From contig NZ_LZHW01000074.1 of NCBI RefSeq assembly GCF_001667265.1, forward strand, positions 1 to 44,733: a stretch of DNA of 44,733 nucleotides, read 5' to 3'. The stretch comes from Mycobacterium sp. ACS4331 (GTDB lineage Bacteria > Actinomycetota > Actinomycetes > Mycobacteriales > Mycobacteriaceae). Of this stretch, positions 36,239-44,733 are shown in pieces. A program made the position numbers and the translations under genes. A model generated the notes under the pieces. It made no database searches. It was given only the letters and a program-made list of their open reading frames with translations, and was not told the origin of the DNA. Position 1 is the stretch's first letter. Each line of letters opens with the position of its first letter.

Positions 36239-37237
36239 TCAGGTGCTCGTCGCCCCGGCGGCCGTGCGCAGCTTCTCCAGCAGCGGGCCGGCTGCCTCGT
36301 TGAGGAACATCTCCTGATGATCGCCGCCGATCTGAATCAGCGCAATATCAGTGAATCCGGCTTTCCAGTACTCACTGACGGCGTCGACGATCCGATCGAG
36401 GTCCGGTCCACAAGGGATGGACTCTCCGGTGTCCTCGGGTCGGACGAACTGTGTCGCGCCCGCGAAACCGGCGGGAGTGGGCAGGTCAGCGTTCACCGCC
36501 CACCCCCCGGCGAACCAGCGGAACTGGTCATGGGCCCGCTGCAGCGCCGCCTCGGGATCGGGATCCCAACAGATGGGGATCTGGCCGATCACCCGCGCCG
36601 GGGCCGCAGCCCCGGCGCCGCTGCGCTCGGAGTGCCACGCCTGCACGAGATCGCCGTCGGGTTCGACCGCGACCATGTGGTCCGACAGGGGCGCGAAGGC
36701 CTTCACCGAGTCCTCCCCCGAGACGGCGACGGCCAACTGCACACCGTCGTCGGGCACATCCCACAGCCGCGCCGAGTCGACGCGGAAGTGTTCACCCTTC
36801 CAGTCCACGAGATCACCGGTCAGGAGTTCGCGGATGACGGCGATGGCCTCGGTGAGCATCTCGTGCCGGCGGGTGACTGTGGGCCAGCCCCTCCCGACAA
36901 CGTGCTCGTTGAGGTTCTCGCCGCTGCCGAGACCGAGCGTGAACCGGCCGTCGGCCAGTATCTGCAGCGTCGCGGCCTGCTGCGCGACGACGGCGGGGTG
37001 ATAACGCATGGTCGGGCAGGTCACGTAGGTCATCAGCTCGACCGTGTCGGTGGCGTGCGCGACGGCACCCAGCGTCGTCCAGGCGTGCGGGGCGTGCCCC
37101 TGGGTGGTCAGCCACGGCGAGAAGTGGTCACTGCAGACTTCGAAGTCGAAACCCGTCCGCTCTGCCGCCACAGCATGCTGAACCAACTCACGGGGTCCGG
37201 CCTGCTCGGTCATCAGGGTGTAGCCGAAACGAGTCAT
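36239..37237 (-). CDS. F420-dependent luciferase-like (LLM) oxidoreductase
   Basis: The 332-residue protein begins MTRFGYTLMTEQAGPRELVQ and shows the G6PD/TIGR03557-type LLM pattern: FEVCSDHFSPW, LMTYVTCPTMRYHPAVVAQQAATL, and GRFTLGLGSGENLNEHVVG. These enzymes transfer hydride to or from coenzyme F420, which mycobacteria make in quantity. Substrate unknown. ATG 37237 gives the family N-terminus; a GTG at 37258 is possible. The LMF-like gene follows after 19 bases on the same strand. Confidence 0.88.
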   Translation of the reverse strand: MTRFGYTLMTEQAGPRELVQHAVAAERTGFDFEVCSDHFSPWLTTQGHAPHAWTTLGAVAHATDTVELMTYVTCPTMRYHPAVVAQQAATLQILADGRFTLGLGSGENLNEHVVGRGWPTVTRRHEMLTEAIAVIRELLTGDLVDWKGEHFRVDSARLWDVPDDGVQLAVAVSGEDSVKAFAPLSDHMVAVEPDGDLVQAWHSERSGAGAAAPARVIGQIPICWDPDPEAALQRAHDQFRWFAGGWAVNADLPTPAGFAGATQFVRPEDTGESIPCGPDLDRIVDAVSEYWKAGFTDIALIQIGGDHQEMFLNEAAGPLLEKLRTAAGATST

Positions 37238-37558
37238 GCCGTCCGTGTACCCGCACACCGAGGCGAGAAACGATCGCCCGGGGCCGCGGCAGTTCTTACC
37301 GAAGAATTATGTGTCGCTACCTGCGGCCTTAAAGTGCGCCACTAATTTCAATGGTGTCGCAGCCACTGCCGGCTCGACACATGCGAGTCCTTCGTAGACA
37401 GGTGATGACAGTGCTTCTCGACATTCGCTGGTTGAAGTTCCGGCTTTTCCACCGCCACCACCCCGCCCGCTGATCGACCTCGCCGGACCGGCCGCGCGCC
37501 CAGTCCGGCTGAGTGGAACTCTTGCGCGCACTGTGTCGCCACCGGTAACTACTTCACG
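37238..37558. other. 321-base divergent intergenic region
   Basis: This gap separates the divergent F420 oxidoreductase and GAP-family genes and is less GC-biased than its neighbours around 37290-37430. It contains a short inverted repeat TTCTT-ACCG-AAGAA (37293-37306). I found no convincing gene, RNA or clear promoter pair; the only ATG-led frames are very short. Confidence 0.4.
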
Positions 37559-38221
37559 GTGCTCAAGCTCCTCGGCGAACTGACCGCTCTGGCCGCCGTC
37601 GTGGCGATCTCCCCCTTCACGATCATTCCCGCCCTGGCCCTCGTGCTGCACAGCGCACGTCCGCGCAGCACGGGCCTGGCCTTCATCGGCGGCTGGCTGG
37701 TCAGCAAGGCCGCCGTCACAATCCTCTTCCTGCAGGTCCCGCGCCTGCTGCAGCAGATCGACCGCGCACCCGACGAGGCCGTGAGCGCCTGGGTGCGCAT
37801 CATCCTCGGCATGCTGCTGCTCGGCGCCGCCGTCGCGCAGTGGCGCAGGCCCGGCCGGATCGAGTCACCGCGATGGCTGACGCGGATCAAGGAGATCACC
37901 CCCGGCTGGTCTGCGGTGGCGGGCGTCGCACTCACCGTGGCCAACCCCAAACTCGTGCTGGCGTGCGCCGGCGCCGGATACGCCATCGGCACCGCCGGCC
38001 TCGGCCCGGGCGCCGACGCCGTTGCGGTGGTGTATTTCACCCTCCTCGGTGGATCGAGCGCCGCGGTGCCGATCCTGGCCTACGCGGTGGCCTCACACCG
38101 CATCGACCCGCACCTCGAACGGTTCCGGGCATGGCTGCAGCGCCACGGCACGACCCTGCTGCTCGTCAGCCTGGTCGTGATCGGGACGGTGCTGGTCCTC
38201 AGTGGGCTGCGAGCGCTCTGA
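37559..38221 (+). CDS. GAP/Sap-family membrane protein (LysE-like fold)
   Basis: The 220-residue protein is predicted to have about six membrane helices. It begins LKLLGELTALAAVVAISPFTI, the N-terminal Pro-containing helix typical of the GAP (GPL addressing protein) family, and has a second repeat starting TPGWSAVAGVALTVANPKLVL. GAP in M. smegmatis is needed to bring glycopeptidolipid to the surface; other members have unknown cargo. GTG 37559 has no good ribosome site, so the start is tentative. Confidence 0.8.
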   Translation: MLKLLGELTALAAVVAISPFTIIPALALVLHSARPRSTGLAFIGGWLVSKAAVTILFLQVPRLLQQIDRAPDEAVSAWVRIILGMLLLGAAVAQWRRPGRIESPRWLTRIKEITPGWSAVAGVALTVANPKLVLACAGAGYAIGTAGLGPGADAVAVVYFTLLGGSSAAVPILAYAVASHRIDPHLERFRAWLQRHGTTLLLVSLVVIGTVLVLSGLRAL

Positions 38222-38355
38222 TCGGATCCCCCAGTATCCGGAGCGCTGCGACAACCGTCGGAGCGCCCGAACCTGAGCCGCCGAAACCACCTCTTCCCAG
38301 GTCAGCAGGGATGGTCAGGCCCCGTGAGAACCCCGACGCGGGCCACCTGCCGCCC

Positions 38356-38361
38356 TATCAT
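38356..38361 (+). promoter_or_regulatory. Candidate leaderless -10 (TATCAT)
   Basis: TATCAT is a good TANNNT match and ends six bases before ATG 38368 of the TetR gene. No ribosome site intervenes. Confidence 0.45.
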
Positions 38362-38367
38362 TGACCG

Positions 38368-39024
38368 ATGCCGAGAAAACCCGGGACGGCCGCCCGTGCC
38401 GCGGGTGGCGGCTCGAAGTCCCAGCGCACGCGGGCCCGCATCCTCGATGCCGCGGCCCACGTCCTGAGCGTGAAAGGGTTTGCGGGCACGCGGCTGACCG
38501 ACGTCGCCGAGTACGCCGAACTGCAGGCCCCGGCGATCTACTACTACTTTCCCTCCCGCGAGGATCTCATCGAGGAGGTCATGTACTGCGGAATCATGGA
38601 CATGCGGGAGCACCTGCAGACGACCCTGGACGCATTGCCGCCCGACACCTCGTCGATGGACAGGATCATGGCCGGAGTGGAGGCCCACCTGCGCCACGAA
38701 CTCGAGTTGTCCGACTACACCACCGCCTCGATCCGCAACTCCGGCCAGGTGCCAGACCACCTGCGCACCCGCCAGAAGAAGGAGGAGGCGGCCTATGGGC
38801 GAATCTGGCAGCACCTGTTCGCCGACGCGATCACCGACGGCGCCATCCGCGCCGACCTCGATCCGCGGATGGCCCGCCTTCTCGTGATGGGGGCACTCAA
38901 CTGGACGGCCGAGTGGTGGGACCCGCGCCAGGAATCGGTGGAGGATGTCGTGTCCAACGCGCAGATCCTGGTGCGTAACGGGCTTTCCCCGGCACCGGCC
39001 CCCAAGGGGCCGACCCGTCAGTAG
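38368..39024 (+). CDS. TetR-family transcriptional regulator
   Basis: The 218-residue protein has a basic N-terminal arm and an HTH ([21 protein letters not shown], about 46-66), followed by a helical ligand domain. Neighbours do not reveal its target: a membrane protein lies upstream on the same strand and a Crp paralogue downstream. Its transcript may be leaderless. Confidence 0.88.
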   Translation: MPRKPGTAARAAGGGSKSQRTRARILDAAAHVLSVKGFAGTRLTDVAEYAELQAPAIYYYFPSREDLIEEVMYCGIMDMREHLQTTLDALPPDTSSMDRIMAGVEAHLRHELELSDYTTASIRNSGQVPDHLRTRQKKEEAAYGRIWQHLFADAITDGAIRADLDPRMARLLVMGALNWTAEWWDPRQESVEDVVSNAQILVRNGLSPAPAPKGPTRQ

Positions 39025-39096
39025 CCGCGGCGGCTTCACGACGGCCGAGTCGCCCACGGGGTGGCACCGCCCGCGCCGCGGTGCCGGAGGTTCGCG

Positions 39097-39102
39097 TAGG
39101 GT
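39097..39102 (+). promoter_or_regulatory. Candidate -10 (TAGGGT) of the Crp-like gene
   Basis: TAGGGT fits TANNNT and would start transcription near 39109, downstream of the GTG at 39081 and 41 bases before GTG 39150. Confidence 0.3.
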
Positions 39103-39149
39103 TACGGATCGAAGAGATCTGCGACATCGCAGCGACGGAAGGACCGCGC

Positions 39150-39824
39150 GTGCACGAAATCCTGGCGCGGGCCGGCATCTTCCAGGGCGTTGCTCCCGAT
39201 GCCGTCGCCGCCCTCGCCCGATCACTCGAGCCTGCGGTGTATCCGCGCGGCCACACCGTGTTCCGCGAGGGTGAGCCGGGCGAGAGCCTGTTCATCATCA
39301 CCTCCGGCAAGGTGAAGATCGGCCGCCGCACCCCGGACGGCCGCGAGAACCTCATCACGCTGATGGGCCCGGCCGATATGTTCGGCGAACTGGCACTGTT
39401 CGACCCGGGTCCGAGGACCTCGACAGTGACCACCCTGACCGAAGTCGAAGTGGTCATCATGGACCACGCGGCGCTGCGCTCGTGGATCCGGGATCGCCCG
39501 CATATCGCCGAACAGCTTCTGCGGGTTCTCGCCCGCCGACTGCGCCGCACCAACGACAGCCTGTCCGACCTGATCTTCACCGACGTGCCGGGCCGAGTTG
39601 CCAAGCAGCTTCTGGACCTCGCCAAGCGGTTCGGCGTTCGGGACGGCGAATCGCTGCGCGTCGACCATGAACTGACCCAGGAGGAGCTGGCGCAGTTGGT
39701 CGGCTCGTCGCGCGAGACCGTGAACAAGGCGCTGTCGGATTTCGTCCAGCGCGGATGGATTCGCCGACAGGGCAAGACCGTGTTCATCGACGACGCGGCG
39801 CGCCTGGCCCGGCGCGCACGCTGA
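39150..39824 (+). CDS. Crp/Fnr-family cAMP-responsive regulator (Crp paralogue)
   Basis: The product is very close to M. tuberculosis Crp (Rv3676): [13 protein letters not shown], the cyclic-nucleotide cassette [15 protein letters not shown], the long dimer helix [15 protein letters not shown] and the winged-helix reader [23 protein letters not shown] 39150 is chosen over GTG 39081 because GGAAGGA (39137-39143) lies six bases upstream and the length becomes 224 residues, the same as Rv3676. Some mycobacteria carry two Crp proteins; this could be either the main one or the second. The phosphate-cassette Arg-Thr is intact, so cAMP binding is expected. Confidence 0.88.
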   Translation: MHEILARAGIFQGVAPDAVAALARSLEPAVYPRGHTVFREGEPGESLFIITSGKVKIGRRTPDGRENLITLMGPADMFGELALFDPGPRTSTVTTLTEVEVVIMDHAALRSWIRDRPHIAEQLLRVLARRLRRTNDSLSDLIFTDVPGRVAKQLLDLAKRFGVRDGESLRVDHELTQEELAQLVGSSRETVNKALSDFVQRGWIRRQGKTVFIDDAARLARRAR

Positions 39825-39832
39825 GTCGGCGG

Positions 39833-40693
39833 CTACCGGGACAGCCCCTGGGCCGCTGACCTGACCGCATCGGTCAGGGCCGTGATGGTGGCGCTGTCGA
39901 GCTTCCAGCACTGCCAGTAGAGCGGCACGTCGAGGTGCTGTTCCGCGAGCGGCACCATCCCCTCGTCGAGCAGTCCGACCGGAAACATCCCCCACCCCAG
40001 CCCCGCGTGCACCGCCGCACCGAACCCCGCCGCGGTGGGGACGTAGTGCACCGGCCTGGCGATATCCCTGCGAAAGACCTTGCGCACCAGTCGATCCTGC
40101 AACATATCGGCGCGGTTCCAGGCCAGCGACGGCGCGCGTGCCACGGCCTCGGCCGTGAAGCCGGCGGCCAGATGGCGGGCGATGAACTCCCGGCTCGCCG
40201 CAGGCACATACCGCATCGCACCGAGGCGCAGCACCCGGCACCCGGTGACGGGTGCCCGTTCGGTGGTCACCGCGCCCAGCACAGCTCCAGCGCGCAGCAG
40301 CTCCGCCGACAGGTCCTGATCCTCGATGCGGACGTCGAAGAGCACGTTCGGCAACGCCGTGAAGACATCGGTGAACCAGGTGTTCATCGAATCGGCGTTG
40401 ACCGCCAGCGCAATCCGGGTCAGGCCACGGCTCTCACCGGTCATCTCCGAGAGCGCCTCGGACTCCAGGAGAGCCGACTGCGCCGCCAGCCGCACCAGCG
40501 GAACGCCTGCCGGTGTTGCTGCACAGGGCTTCTCGCGGACGACGAGTACCTTGCCGACACGCTGTTCCAGTGCCTTGATCCGCTGACTCACCGCCGACGG
40601 TGTCACGTGGAGGTGCGCCGCGGCGGCCTCAAAGCTGCCGAATTCGATGACGGCAGCCAGGGCGGCCAATTGTCCGGAGTCGAGCCGAGCCAT
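39833..40693 (-). CDS. LysR-family regulator, ArgP/LysG type
   Basis: The 286-residue protein has an N-terminal winged HTH (FGSFEAAAAHLHVTPSAVSQ) and an effector domain with the ArgP/LysG features (LAVNADSMNTWF, VRIEDQDLSAELLRAG). ArgP/LysG regulators usually sense lysine or arginine and drive a LysE-type exporter. No lysE gene is adjacent; the nearest LysE-like fold is the GAP protein at 37559, which is a different family. Its start abuts the stop of the upstream hydrolase, suggesting cotranscription. Confidence 0.88.
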   Translation of the reverse strand: MARLDSGQLAALAAVIEFGSFEAAAAHLHVTPSAVSQRIKALEQRVGKVLVVREKPCAATPAGVPLVRLAAQSALLESEALSEMTGESRGLTRIALAVNADSMNTWFTDVFTALPNVLFDVRIEDQDLSAELLRAGAVLGAVTTERAPVTGCRVLRLGAMRYVPAASREFIARHLAAGFTAEAVARAPSLAWNRADMLQDRLVRKVFRRDIARPVHYVPTAAGFGAAVHAGLGWGMFPVGLLDEGMVPLAEQHLDVPLYWQCWKLDSATITALTDAVRSAAQGLSR

Positions 40694-41518
40694 CTACGAC
40701 CGGATGAATTCCAGCAGATCGGCGTTGATCACATCGGCGTGCGTGGTGGGCATACCGTGCGGGTAGTCGGCGTAGGTCTTGAGCGTCCCGTTCGGCAACA
40801 GGGCCGCCGAGAGCGGCCCAGCGTCCGCATAGGGCACGATCTGGTCATCTTCGGAGTGCATGACCAACACCGGCAGCGTGATCTTCTTGAGGTCGTCGGT
40901 GAAGTCCGTCTGTGAGAACGCCACGATGCCGTCGTAATGCGCCTTGGCGCCGCCCATCATGCCCTGCCGCCACCAGTTGGCGATCACCGCTTCCGACGAC
41001 TCCACACCCGGCCGGTTGAAACCGTAGAACGGGCCCGAGGGCAGCGCGCGGTAGAACTCCGACCGGTTCGCGGCCAACTGCGCCTGCAGATCGTCGAACA
41101 CCGACTTGGGCAGGCCACCCGGGTTGGCCTCGGTCTGCACCATCAGCGGCGGCACCGCGGAGATCAGCACGGCCTTGGCCGCCCGACTCTCTCCGTGCCG
41201 GGCCAGGTAGCGGACCACCTCGCCGCCGCCGGTCGAGTGCCCGACGTGCACGGCGTCCCGCAGGTCCAGGTGTTCGACGACGGCCTTGAGATCGTCGGCG
41301 TAATGGTCCATGTCGTGCCCCTCGGCCACCTGGGTCGAGCGCCCGTGCCCGCGCCGGTCGTGCGCGATCACCCGATAGCCCTGCGCCAGGAAGAACAGCA
41401 TCTGAGTGTCCCAGTCATCGCCGGACAGCGGCCACCCGTGGCTGAACACGATGGGCTGCCCCGAGCCCCAGTCCTTGTAGAAGATCTCGACACCGTCGTC
41501 GGTGGTCACTGCGGGCAC
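40694..41518 (-). CDS. Alpha/beta hydrolase, non-heme chloroperoxidase/arylesterase-like
   Basis: The 274-residue protein shows the cofactor-free haloperoxidase pattern: [25 protein letters not shown], nucleophile elbow GHSTGGGE, acid in [11 protein letters not shown] and His in TTHADVIN. Such enzymes are serine esterases or perhydrolases. GTG 41518 ([17 protein letters not shown]) is chosen because GGAAGG lies seven bases upstream; longer starts run into sequence that does not look coding. It is likely transcribed with the ArgP-like gene downstream. Confidence 0.88.
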   Translation of the reverse strand: MPAVTTDDGVEIFYKDWGSGQPIVFSHGWPLSGDDWDTQMLFFLAQGYRVIAHDRRGHGRSTQVAEGHDMDHYADDLKAVVEHLDLRDAVHVGHSTGGGEVVRYLARHGESRAAKAVLISAVPPLMVQTEANPGGLPKSVFDDLQAQLAANRSEFYRALPSGPFYGFNRPGVESSEAVIANWWRQGMMGGAKAHYDGIVAFSQTDFTDDLKKITLPVLVMHSEDDQIVPYADAGPLSAALLPNGTLKTYADYPHGMPTTHADVINADLLEFIRS

Positions 41519-41831
41519 TGCGCCGCCTTCCCCGCCAAAGGAACAACTTCTGCCGACCCAGATCATGCCAGGTGGCGGGCGGCGTGCAACAGATTCAGCC
41601 GGCCCCCTGCAGCGCCGCGATGCGTTCCTCCCTCGGCAGGACCGGGCCGTCGGCATCGACGAGCGCCTTGATCGATGTTCAAAGATGCTGGCCATCTGGT
41701 GATTCCGAGGGCCTGCAGCCACGGCAGCTCCAGCCTGCGCCACGATGTCGTTCCTGTCACCGCGGGTTGGCGGAATCGATCGATGCCGGCCAAACGCCGA
41801 TTCGTCGACACCTACCTGCTGCGTGCGCTGC
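41519..41831 (-). pseudogene. Non-coding gap with a possible gene remnant
   Basis: No full gene fits these 313 bases. On the minus strand, 41678-41595 reads as 27 codons with mycobacterial-looking composition, ending [16 protein letters not shown] and a stop, directly after an in-frame TGA at 41681-41679. An adjacent frame (MASIFEH, about 41700-41680) could be its lost upstream part after a frameshift. It may be the tail of a decayed gene upstream of the hydrolase; this is weak evidence. Confidence 0.25.
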
Positions 41832-42968
41832 TCACAACGACGCCCTGAGCGCCGCCACCGTCTCCAGATCGTCGAGTGCCGCCACACCGCGCCGTGCGCC
41901 CTCGAGCGCGATGTCGTCGACCTGCATACCGCCCATGCCTGCGGTGATCACCGGCGCGACATAGGCATACAGTGCGCCCTGCCGGAAGCGCAGCCACAGG
42001 TCATCACGGTCGAGGTCCGGCCCTCCGGCCGCGGCCAGCGCCGCTCGATACACGTCGAGCAGATCGCGCTGAGAATTGATCCGATCCGAGGTGGCCATGC
42101 TCGTGACGAGGGTGTAGGCCAGTTCGCGCGACGGATGCCCGCGTCGCACGGCCTGCCAGTCCAAGAGGCCGGCCTGGCCACTGCGGAAGTACACGTTGCC
42201 GGGATGGGCGTCACCGTGCATCACGGTGTGCGGCGGCGCGTCGATCAATGCCGCAGTGGCGCGGTAGTTCTCGGCGATGAAGCGCCCGTTCTCCACGGGG
42301 ATGTCGGTGCGCTCGGACAGCCGCTTGATGGACGTGCTGATCAGCGAACCGGTCAGCAGCGATGTCACGTCGCCCGACGCCGTGTAGAGCCAGCCGAGAG
42401 GCCCCTGTCCGTCGGCGGGCAGCCGGCCCCAGAACGTGCCGTGCAGCTTGGCGAGCAGTTCGACGACGAGCGCGGCCCGGTCGACGCTGAGCGGGTGCAG
42501 CGTGTCCGGGAACTCGCACTCGTCTGCCGGAAGATCCTCGAGCACCAGCAGATAACGACCGGTCCACGGATCGAAGGCCGTGCCGTAGCACTTCGGCACG
42601 CCGGTGAGCTCAGCGGCGAGCCCGTCATAGAACCGCACCTCGGTGTGGCCCAGCCGGCCGAGTTCGCCCATCAGGCGGGTCGCGGCGGCACTGGCCGGCA
42701 GCTTGACGAACACCGTGTCGGGAACGTTGTCGCCGAACAGCTTCAGCCGGGCGCGGGATGAGGTGCCCGAATCGCCGTCGAGCACCGTGACCGAGTCAAC
42801 GGCGGTGCCGATGACCCGAGACAGTGTGGCGGTGTCGAGGTCGGCCGCGCTGCGCGGAAGGCCGACCCGGCTGCCGAGCACGGCGTCGGCCGCCACCCGA
42901 CCGACCCCCCGGCCGAGATGTCCCGCCAGACCGACGGCGGAGTACGCGTGGCGTGCGATGCTGCCCAT
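41832..42968 (-). CDS. APH-type phosphotransferase family protein
   Basis: The product has 378 residues with the aminoglycoside/choline-kinase fold: [14 protein letters not shown] with a nucleotide-binding Lys, [10 protein letters not shown] at the hinge, the catalytic loop HGDAHPGN and the metal Asp in GLLDWQ. Related proteins phosphorylate small molecules, and mycobacteria carry several of unknown substrate. There is no direct sign of antibiotic resistance. GTG 42974 and ATG 42968 are both possible starts. It follows the DUF5078-like gene on the same strand after 40 bases. Confidence 0.85.
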   Translation of the reverse strand: MGSIARHAYSAVGLAGHLGRGVGRVAADAVLGSRVGLPRSAADLDTATLSRVIGTAVDSVTVLDGDSGTSSRARLKLFGDNVPDTVFVKLPASAAATRLMGELGRLGHTEVRFYDGLAAELTGVPKCYGTAFDPWTGRYLLVLEDLPADECEFPDTLHPLSVDRAALVVELLAKLHGTFWGRLPADGQGPLGWLYTASGDVTSLLTGSLISTSIKRLSERTDIPVENGRFIAENYRATAALIDAPPHTVMHGDAHPGNVYFRSGQAGLLDWQAVRRGHPSRELAYTLVTSMATSDRINSQRDLLDVYRAALAAAGGPDLDRDDLWLRFRQGALYAYVAPVITAGMGGMQVDDIALEGARRGVAALDDLETVAALRASL

Positions 42969-43008
42969 CGCCACAGCGTGACACTTTTGGTGCAGACTGT
43001 AAAGGGGT

Positions 43009-43467
43009 CTAGTGCATCCAGGTCCAGACCGACGGATCGGTCACGGGATAGCTGTTGCACACGTCGGTGGCGTGCGCGACGACACCCTTGTTGTTGAAGA
43101 AAAGCTTGGCCCAGTTGCCCCACCGAGTCGCCATCTGTTCGAAGTAGACGTTGGTGGCGGTGTTCTCGGAGTACTGCCGGCGGCCGGCGTAGTCCAGCGA
43201 GAAGAACCAGTAGATCCGGTCCCGAGCGCCCTGTTGAACGTCGAGAGGCCGGTTGTTGTAATCGATCATGTACCGCTCGTAGTACACCGGGCTGGTGTCG
43301 CGAGCGGCGGCCATGTACTGGTCCACGGTGCACGTCGTCTTGAGAATCCGATTCGGAATCGGGTAGTTGTCCGTGCTGTCCGCACCGGCGATCGCCGCCG
43401 GGGTCGCCAGCAGTCCCGCCGCCGTGGCGGCCACCGCGAGACCGGCGCGCACTTTACGACTCCACAT
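43009..43467 (-). CDS. Exported DUF5078-like protein
   Basis: The 152-residue protein has a signal peptide (basic MWSRKVRAGL, hydrophobic core, cleavage near AGADS) and a small soluble domain rich in aromatics (YYERYMIDYNNRPLDVQQGA). It has two cysteines (TTCTVDQY and DVCNSYP) that could pair. I assign DUF5078 from memory; function unknown. ATG 43467 has GGAGA eight bases upstream. It lies in one operon with the DUF732-like protein and MmpL. Confidence 0.78.
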   Translation of the reverse strand: MWSRKVRAGLAVAATAAGLLATPAAIAGADSTDNYPIPNRILKTTCTVDQYMAAARDTSPVYYERYMIDYNNRPLDVQQGARDRIYWFFSLDYAGRRQYSENTATNVYFEQMATRWGNWAKLFFNNKGVVAHATDVCNSYPVTDPSVWTWMH

Positions 43468-43480
43468 AATCTGTTCTCCC

Positions 43481-43813
43481 TCAGTGCCGCTCGGCGGCCT
43501 GCGCCAGAACGTAGGTCTTGTCCGGGCAGTAGAAATTGATGGCCGCTCCCAGGAACTGCCACGCCTGTTCGGTCGAGGCGTCCTTGTCCAACTGGTCGGA
43601 GACGAACTTCGCGGACTCGAAGGCATCGGCGTCCACGCCGCGGTTCAACCGCTTGCACATGATCTTGCCGATCCAGGCGTTGTAGTCCTTCGGGCCGTAG
43701 ATCCCGTACACGTGAAGCTGATTCGTGAAATCGGTGTCGGGGTCAGCGTGAGCCGGTGCGGCCGTCGCGAACGCCGCCACGGCGGCGGCGCCCGCAATCA
43801 TGATGCGCTTCAT
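43481..43813 (-). CDS. Exported DUF732-like protein
   Basis: The 110-residue protein has a signal peptide ending in APAHA, followed by the DUF732 pattern [19 protein letters not shown] and two cysteines ([14 protein letters not shown]). DUF732 proteins are small mycobacterial exported proteins of unknown function. ATG 43813 overlaps the MmpL stop by four bases (ATGA), so it is translationally coupled to the transporter. Confidence 0.85.
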   Translation of the reverse strand: MKRIMIAGAAAVAAFATAAPAHADPDTDFTNQLHVYGIYGPKDYNAWIGKIMCKRLNRGVDADAFESAKFVSDQLDKDASTEQAWQFLGAAINFYCPDKTYVLAQAAERH

Positions 43814-44733
43814 TTCTGCACCTCCTGCAGTTCAGGCTTGGGCCATGCCGCCGGCAGCGGGCGTTGGCGCACGATCTGCGGCCACCAGAACCACTTTCCG
43901 AGCAGCGCGGCGATCGACGGCATCATGAAGGACCTCACCACCAGGGTGTCGAACAGCAGACCCAACGCGATCGTCGTGCCGACCTGACCGATGACGATCA
44001 GTTCACTGACGGCCATCGAGGCCATCGTGAAGGCGAACACCAGGCCCGCCGAGGTCACCACCGAACCAGTGCCGCCCATGGACCGGATGATGCCCGTGTT
44101 CAGCCCGGCGTGGATCTCCTCCTTGAACCGGGCCACCAGCAGCAGGTTGTAGTCCGCACCCACGGCCATCAGGATGATCACCGACATGGCCAGCACCATC
44201 CAGTGCAGTTCGATGCCGATGATGTGCTGCCAGATCAGCACCGACAGACCGAATGAGGCACCGAGCGAGAGCACGACCGTGCCGACGATGACCGCCGCGG
44301 CCACGATGGCGCGCGTGATGATCAACATGATGATGAAGATCAGGCAGATCGCCGCGATACCGGCGATCAGCAGATCGTAGTTGGCGCCCTCCTGCATGTC
44401 CTTGAATGTCGCCGCGGTGCCGCCGAGGTAGATCTTCGACCCCTCCAGCGGGGTGCCCTTGAGCGCTTCTTTCGCGGCGAGCTTGATGGCATCGATGTGC
44501 TTGACGCCTTCGGGGCTCATCGGGTCACCCTCGTGGCTGATGATGAACCGCACCGCGTGCCCATCCGGGGACAGGAACATCTTCATGCCGCGCTTGAAGT
44601 CCGGGTTGTCGAACGTCTCGGGCGGCAGATAGAACGAGTCGTCGTTCTTGGCCGCATCGAAGGCCTGGCCCATGGCAGTCGAGTTCTCCTGCATGGCCGA
44701 CATCTGGTCCTGCATGCCCTTCTGCGTCTGATA
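43810..44733 (-). CDS. MmpL-family RND transporter, C-terminal 307 residues
   Basis: The frame continues past the right window edge, so only the C-terminal part is seen. It ends with a second porter loop and the last six membrane helices, including [20 protein letters not shown], where the Asp-Tyr pair is the proton-relay site of MmpL proteins. The sequence resembles MmpL4/MmpL5-type members, which export siderophores or glycolipids with an MmpS partner. The substrate cannot be assigned from this part. It is coupled to the two small exported proteins downstream. Confidence 0.93.
   Translation of the reverse strand, partial: YQTQKGMQDQMSAMQENSTAMGQAFDAAKNDDSFYLPPETFDNPDFKRGMKMFLSPDGHAVRFIISHEGDPMSPEGVKHIDAIKLAAKEALKGTPLEGSKIYLGGTAATFKDMQEGANYDLLIAGIAAICLIFIIMLIITRAIVAAAVIVGTVVLSLGASFGLSVLIWQHIIGIELHWMVLAMSVIILMAVGADYNLLLVARFKEEIHAGLNTGIIRSMGGTGSVVTSAGLVFAFTMASMAVSELIVIGQVGTTIALGLLFDTLVVRSFMMPSIAALLGKWFWWPQIVRQRPLPAAWPKPELQEVQK

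Noticed and set aside
37559..40693. GAP-family protein as the LysE partner of the ArgP/LysG-type regulator
   Set aside because: The membrane protein belongs to the GAP/Sap family, is nearly 2 kb away, and two regulators lie between them; no shared divergent promoter.
41832..42968. Phosphotransferase as an aminoglycoside resistance gene
   Set aside because: The APH fold is shared by many small-molecule kinases and nothing specific to a known resistance subfamily is visible.
1..44733. tRNA, rRNA, insertion sequences, integrases or attachment sites
   Set aside because: No cloverleaf-like sequence, transposase motif, terminal repeat or integrase was seen by eye; a covariance-model or IS search would be needed to exclude short cases.

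Overview
The window is high-GC actinobacterial DNA from a mycobacterium, most likely a rapidly growing (Mycolicibacterium-type) species. The anchor is a complete ESX-3 type VII secretion operon on the minus strand (8291-22825): eccA3-eccB3-eccC3-PE5-PPE4-esxG-esxH-espG3-eccD3-mycP3-eccE3. Its flanks follow the Mycobacterium tuberculosis order, recalled from memory as Rv0269c-Rv0276, Rv0281-Rv0292 and Rv0293c-Rv0294, without the PE_PGRS/PPE3/vapC insertion found there between Rv0276 and Rv0281. All homologue names rest on my recognition of the sequences; no search was run.

Layout. 1-2174: a 5'-truncated gene and a translationally coupled partner that look like ESX-secretion-associated (Esp-like) proteins. 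2198-5304: a PAP2 phosphatase/diacylglycerol-kinase fusion, a convergent second PAP2 phosphatase and an exported coiled-coil protein. 5392-8280: trans-aconitate methyltransferase (tam), an amidohydrolase and an alpha/beta hydrolase. 8291-22825: ESX-3, preceded by a promoter with an IdeR-box-like palindrome in its spacer. 22975-25508: a class I SAM methyltransferase, an MpaB/DUF2236 oxygenase-like protein and its divergent TetR regulator. 25518-33551: a catabolic-looking block of a VOC protein, a divergent TetR, a coupled hydrolase and 2-hydroxyacid dehydrogenase, the fused acyl-CoA dehydrogenase FadE6, an SDR and the acyl-CoA ligase FadD2. 33630-34823: a stand-alone LigD-type polymerase domain. 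34720-37237: a lipase-maturation-factor-like membrane protein and an F420-dependent oxidoreductase. 37559-41518: a GAP/Sap membrane protein, TetR, a Crp paralogue, an ArgP/LysG-type regulator and a haloperoxidase-like hydrolase. 41832-44733: an APH-type phosphotransferase, then a DUF5078-like and a DUF732-like exported protein behind the 3' end of an MmpL transporter.

How the parts work together. The ESX-3 genes form one compact operon with many 1-4 base overlaps. Four membrane components (EccB3, C3, D3, E3), the MycP3 protease, the cytosolic EccA3 and EspG3 and the substrates PE5/PPE4 and EsxG/EsxH together support siderophore-iron acquisition in mycobacteria. The palindrome before eccA3 suggests iron repression. 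Several genes outside the operon have a TANNNT -10 motif 6-8 bases before the start codon, as expected for leaderless mycobacterial transcripts. The least explained parts are the Esp-like pair, the phosphatase/kinase fusion and the TetR-controlled hydrolase/dehydrogenase/FadE6 block. I saw no tRNA, rRNA, CRISPR array, insertion sequence or prophage.
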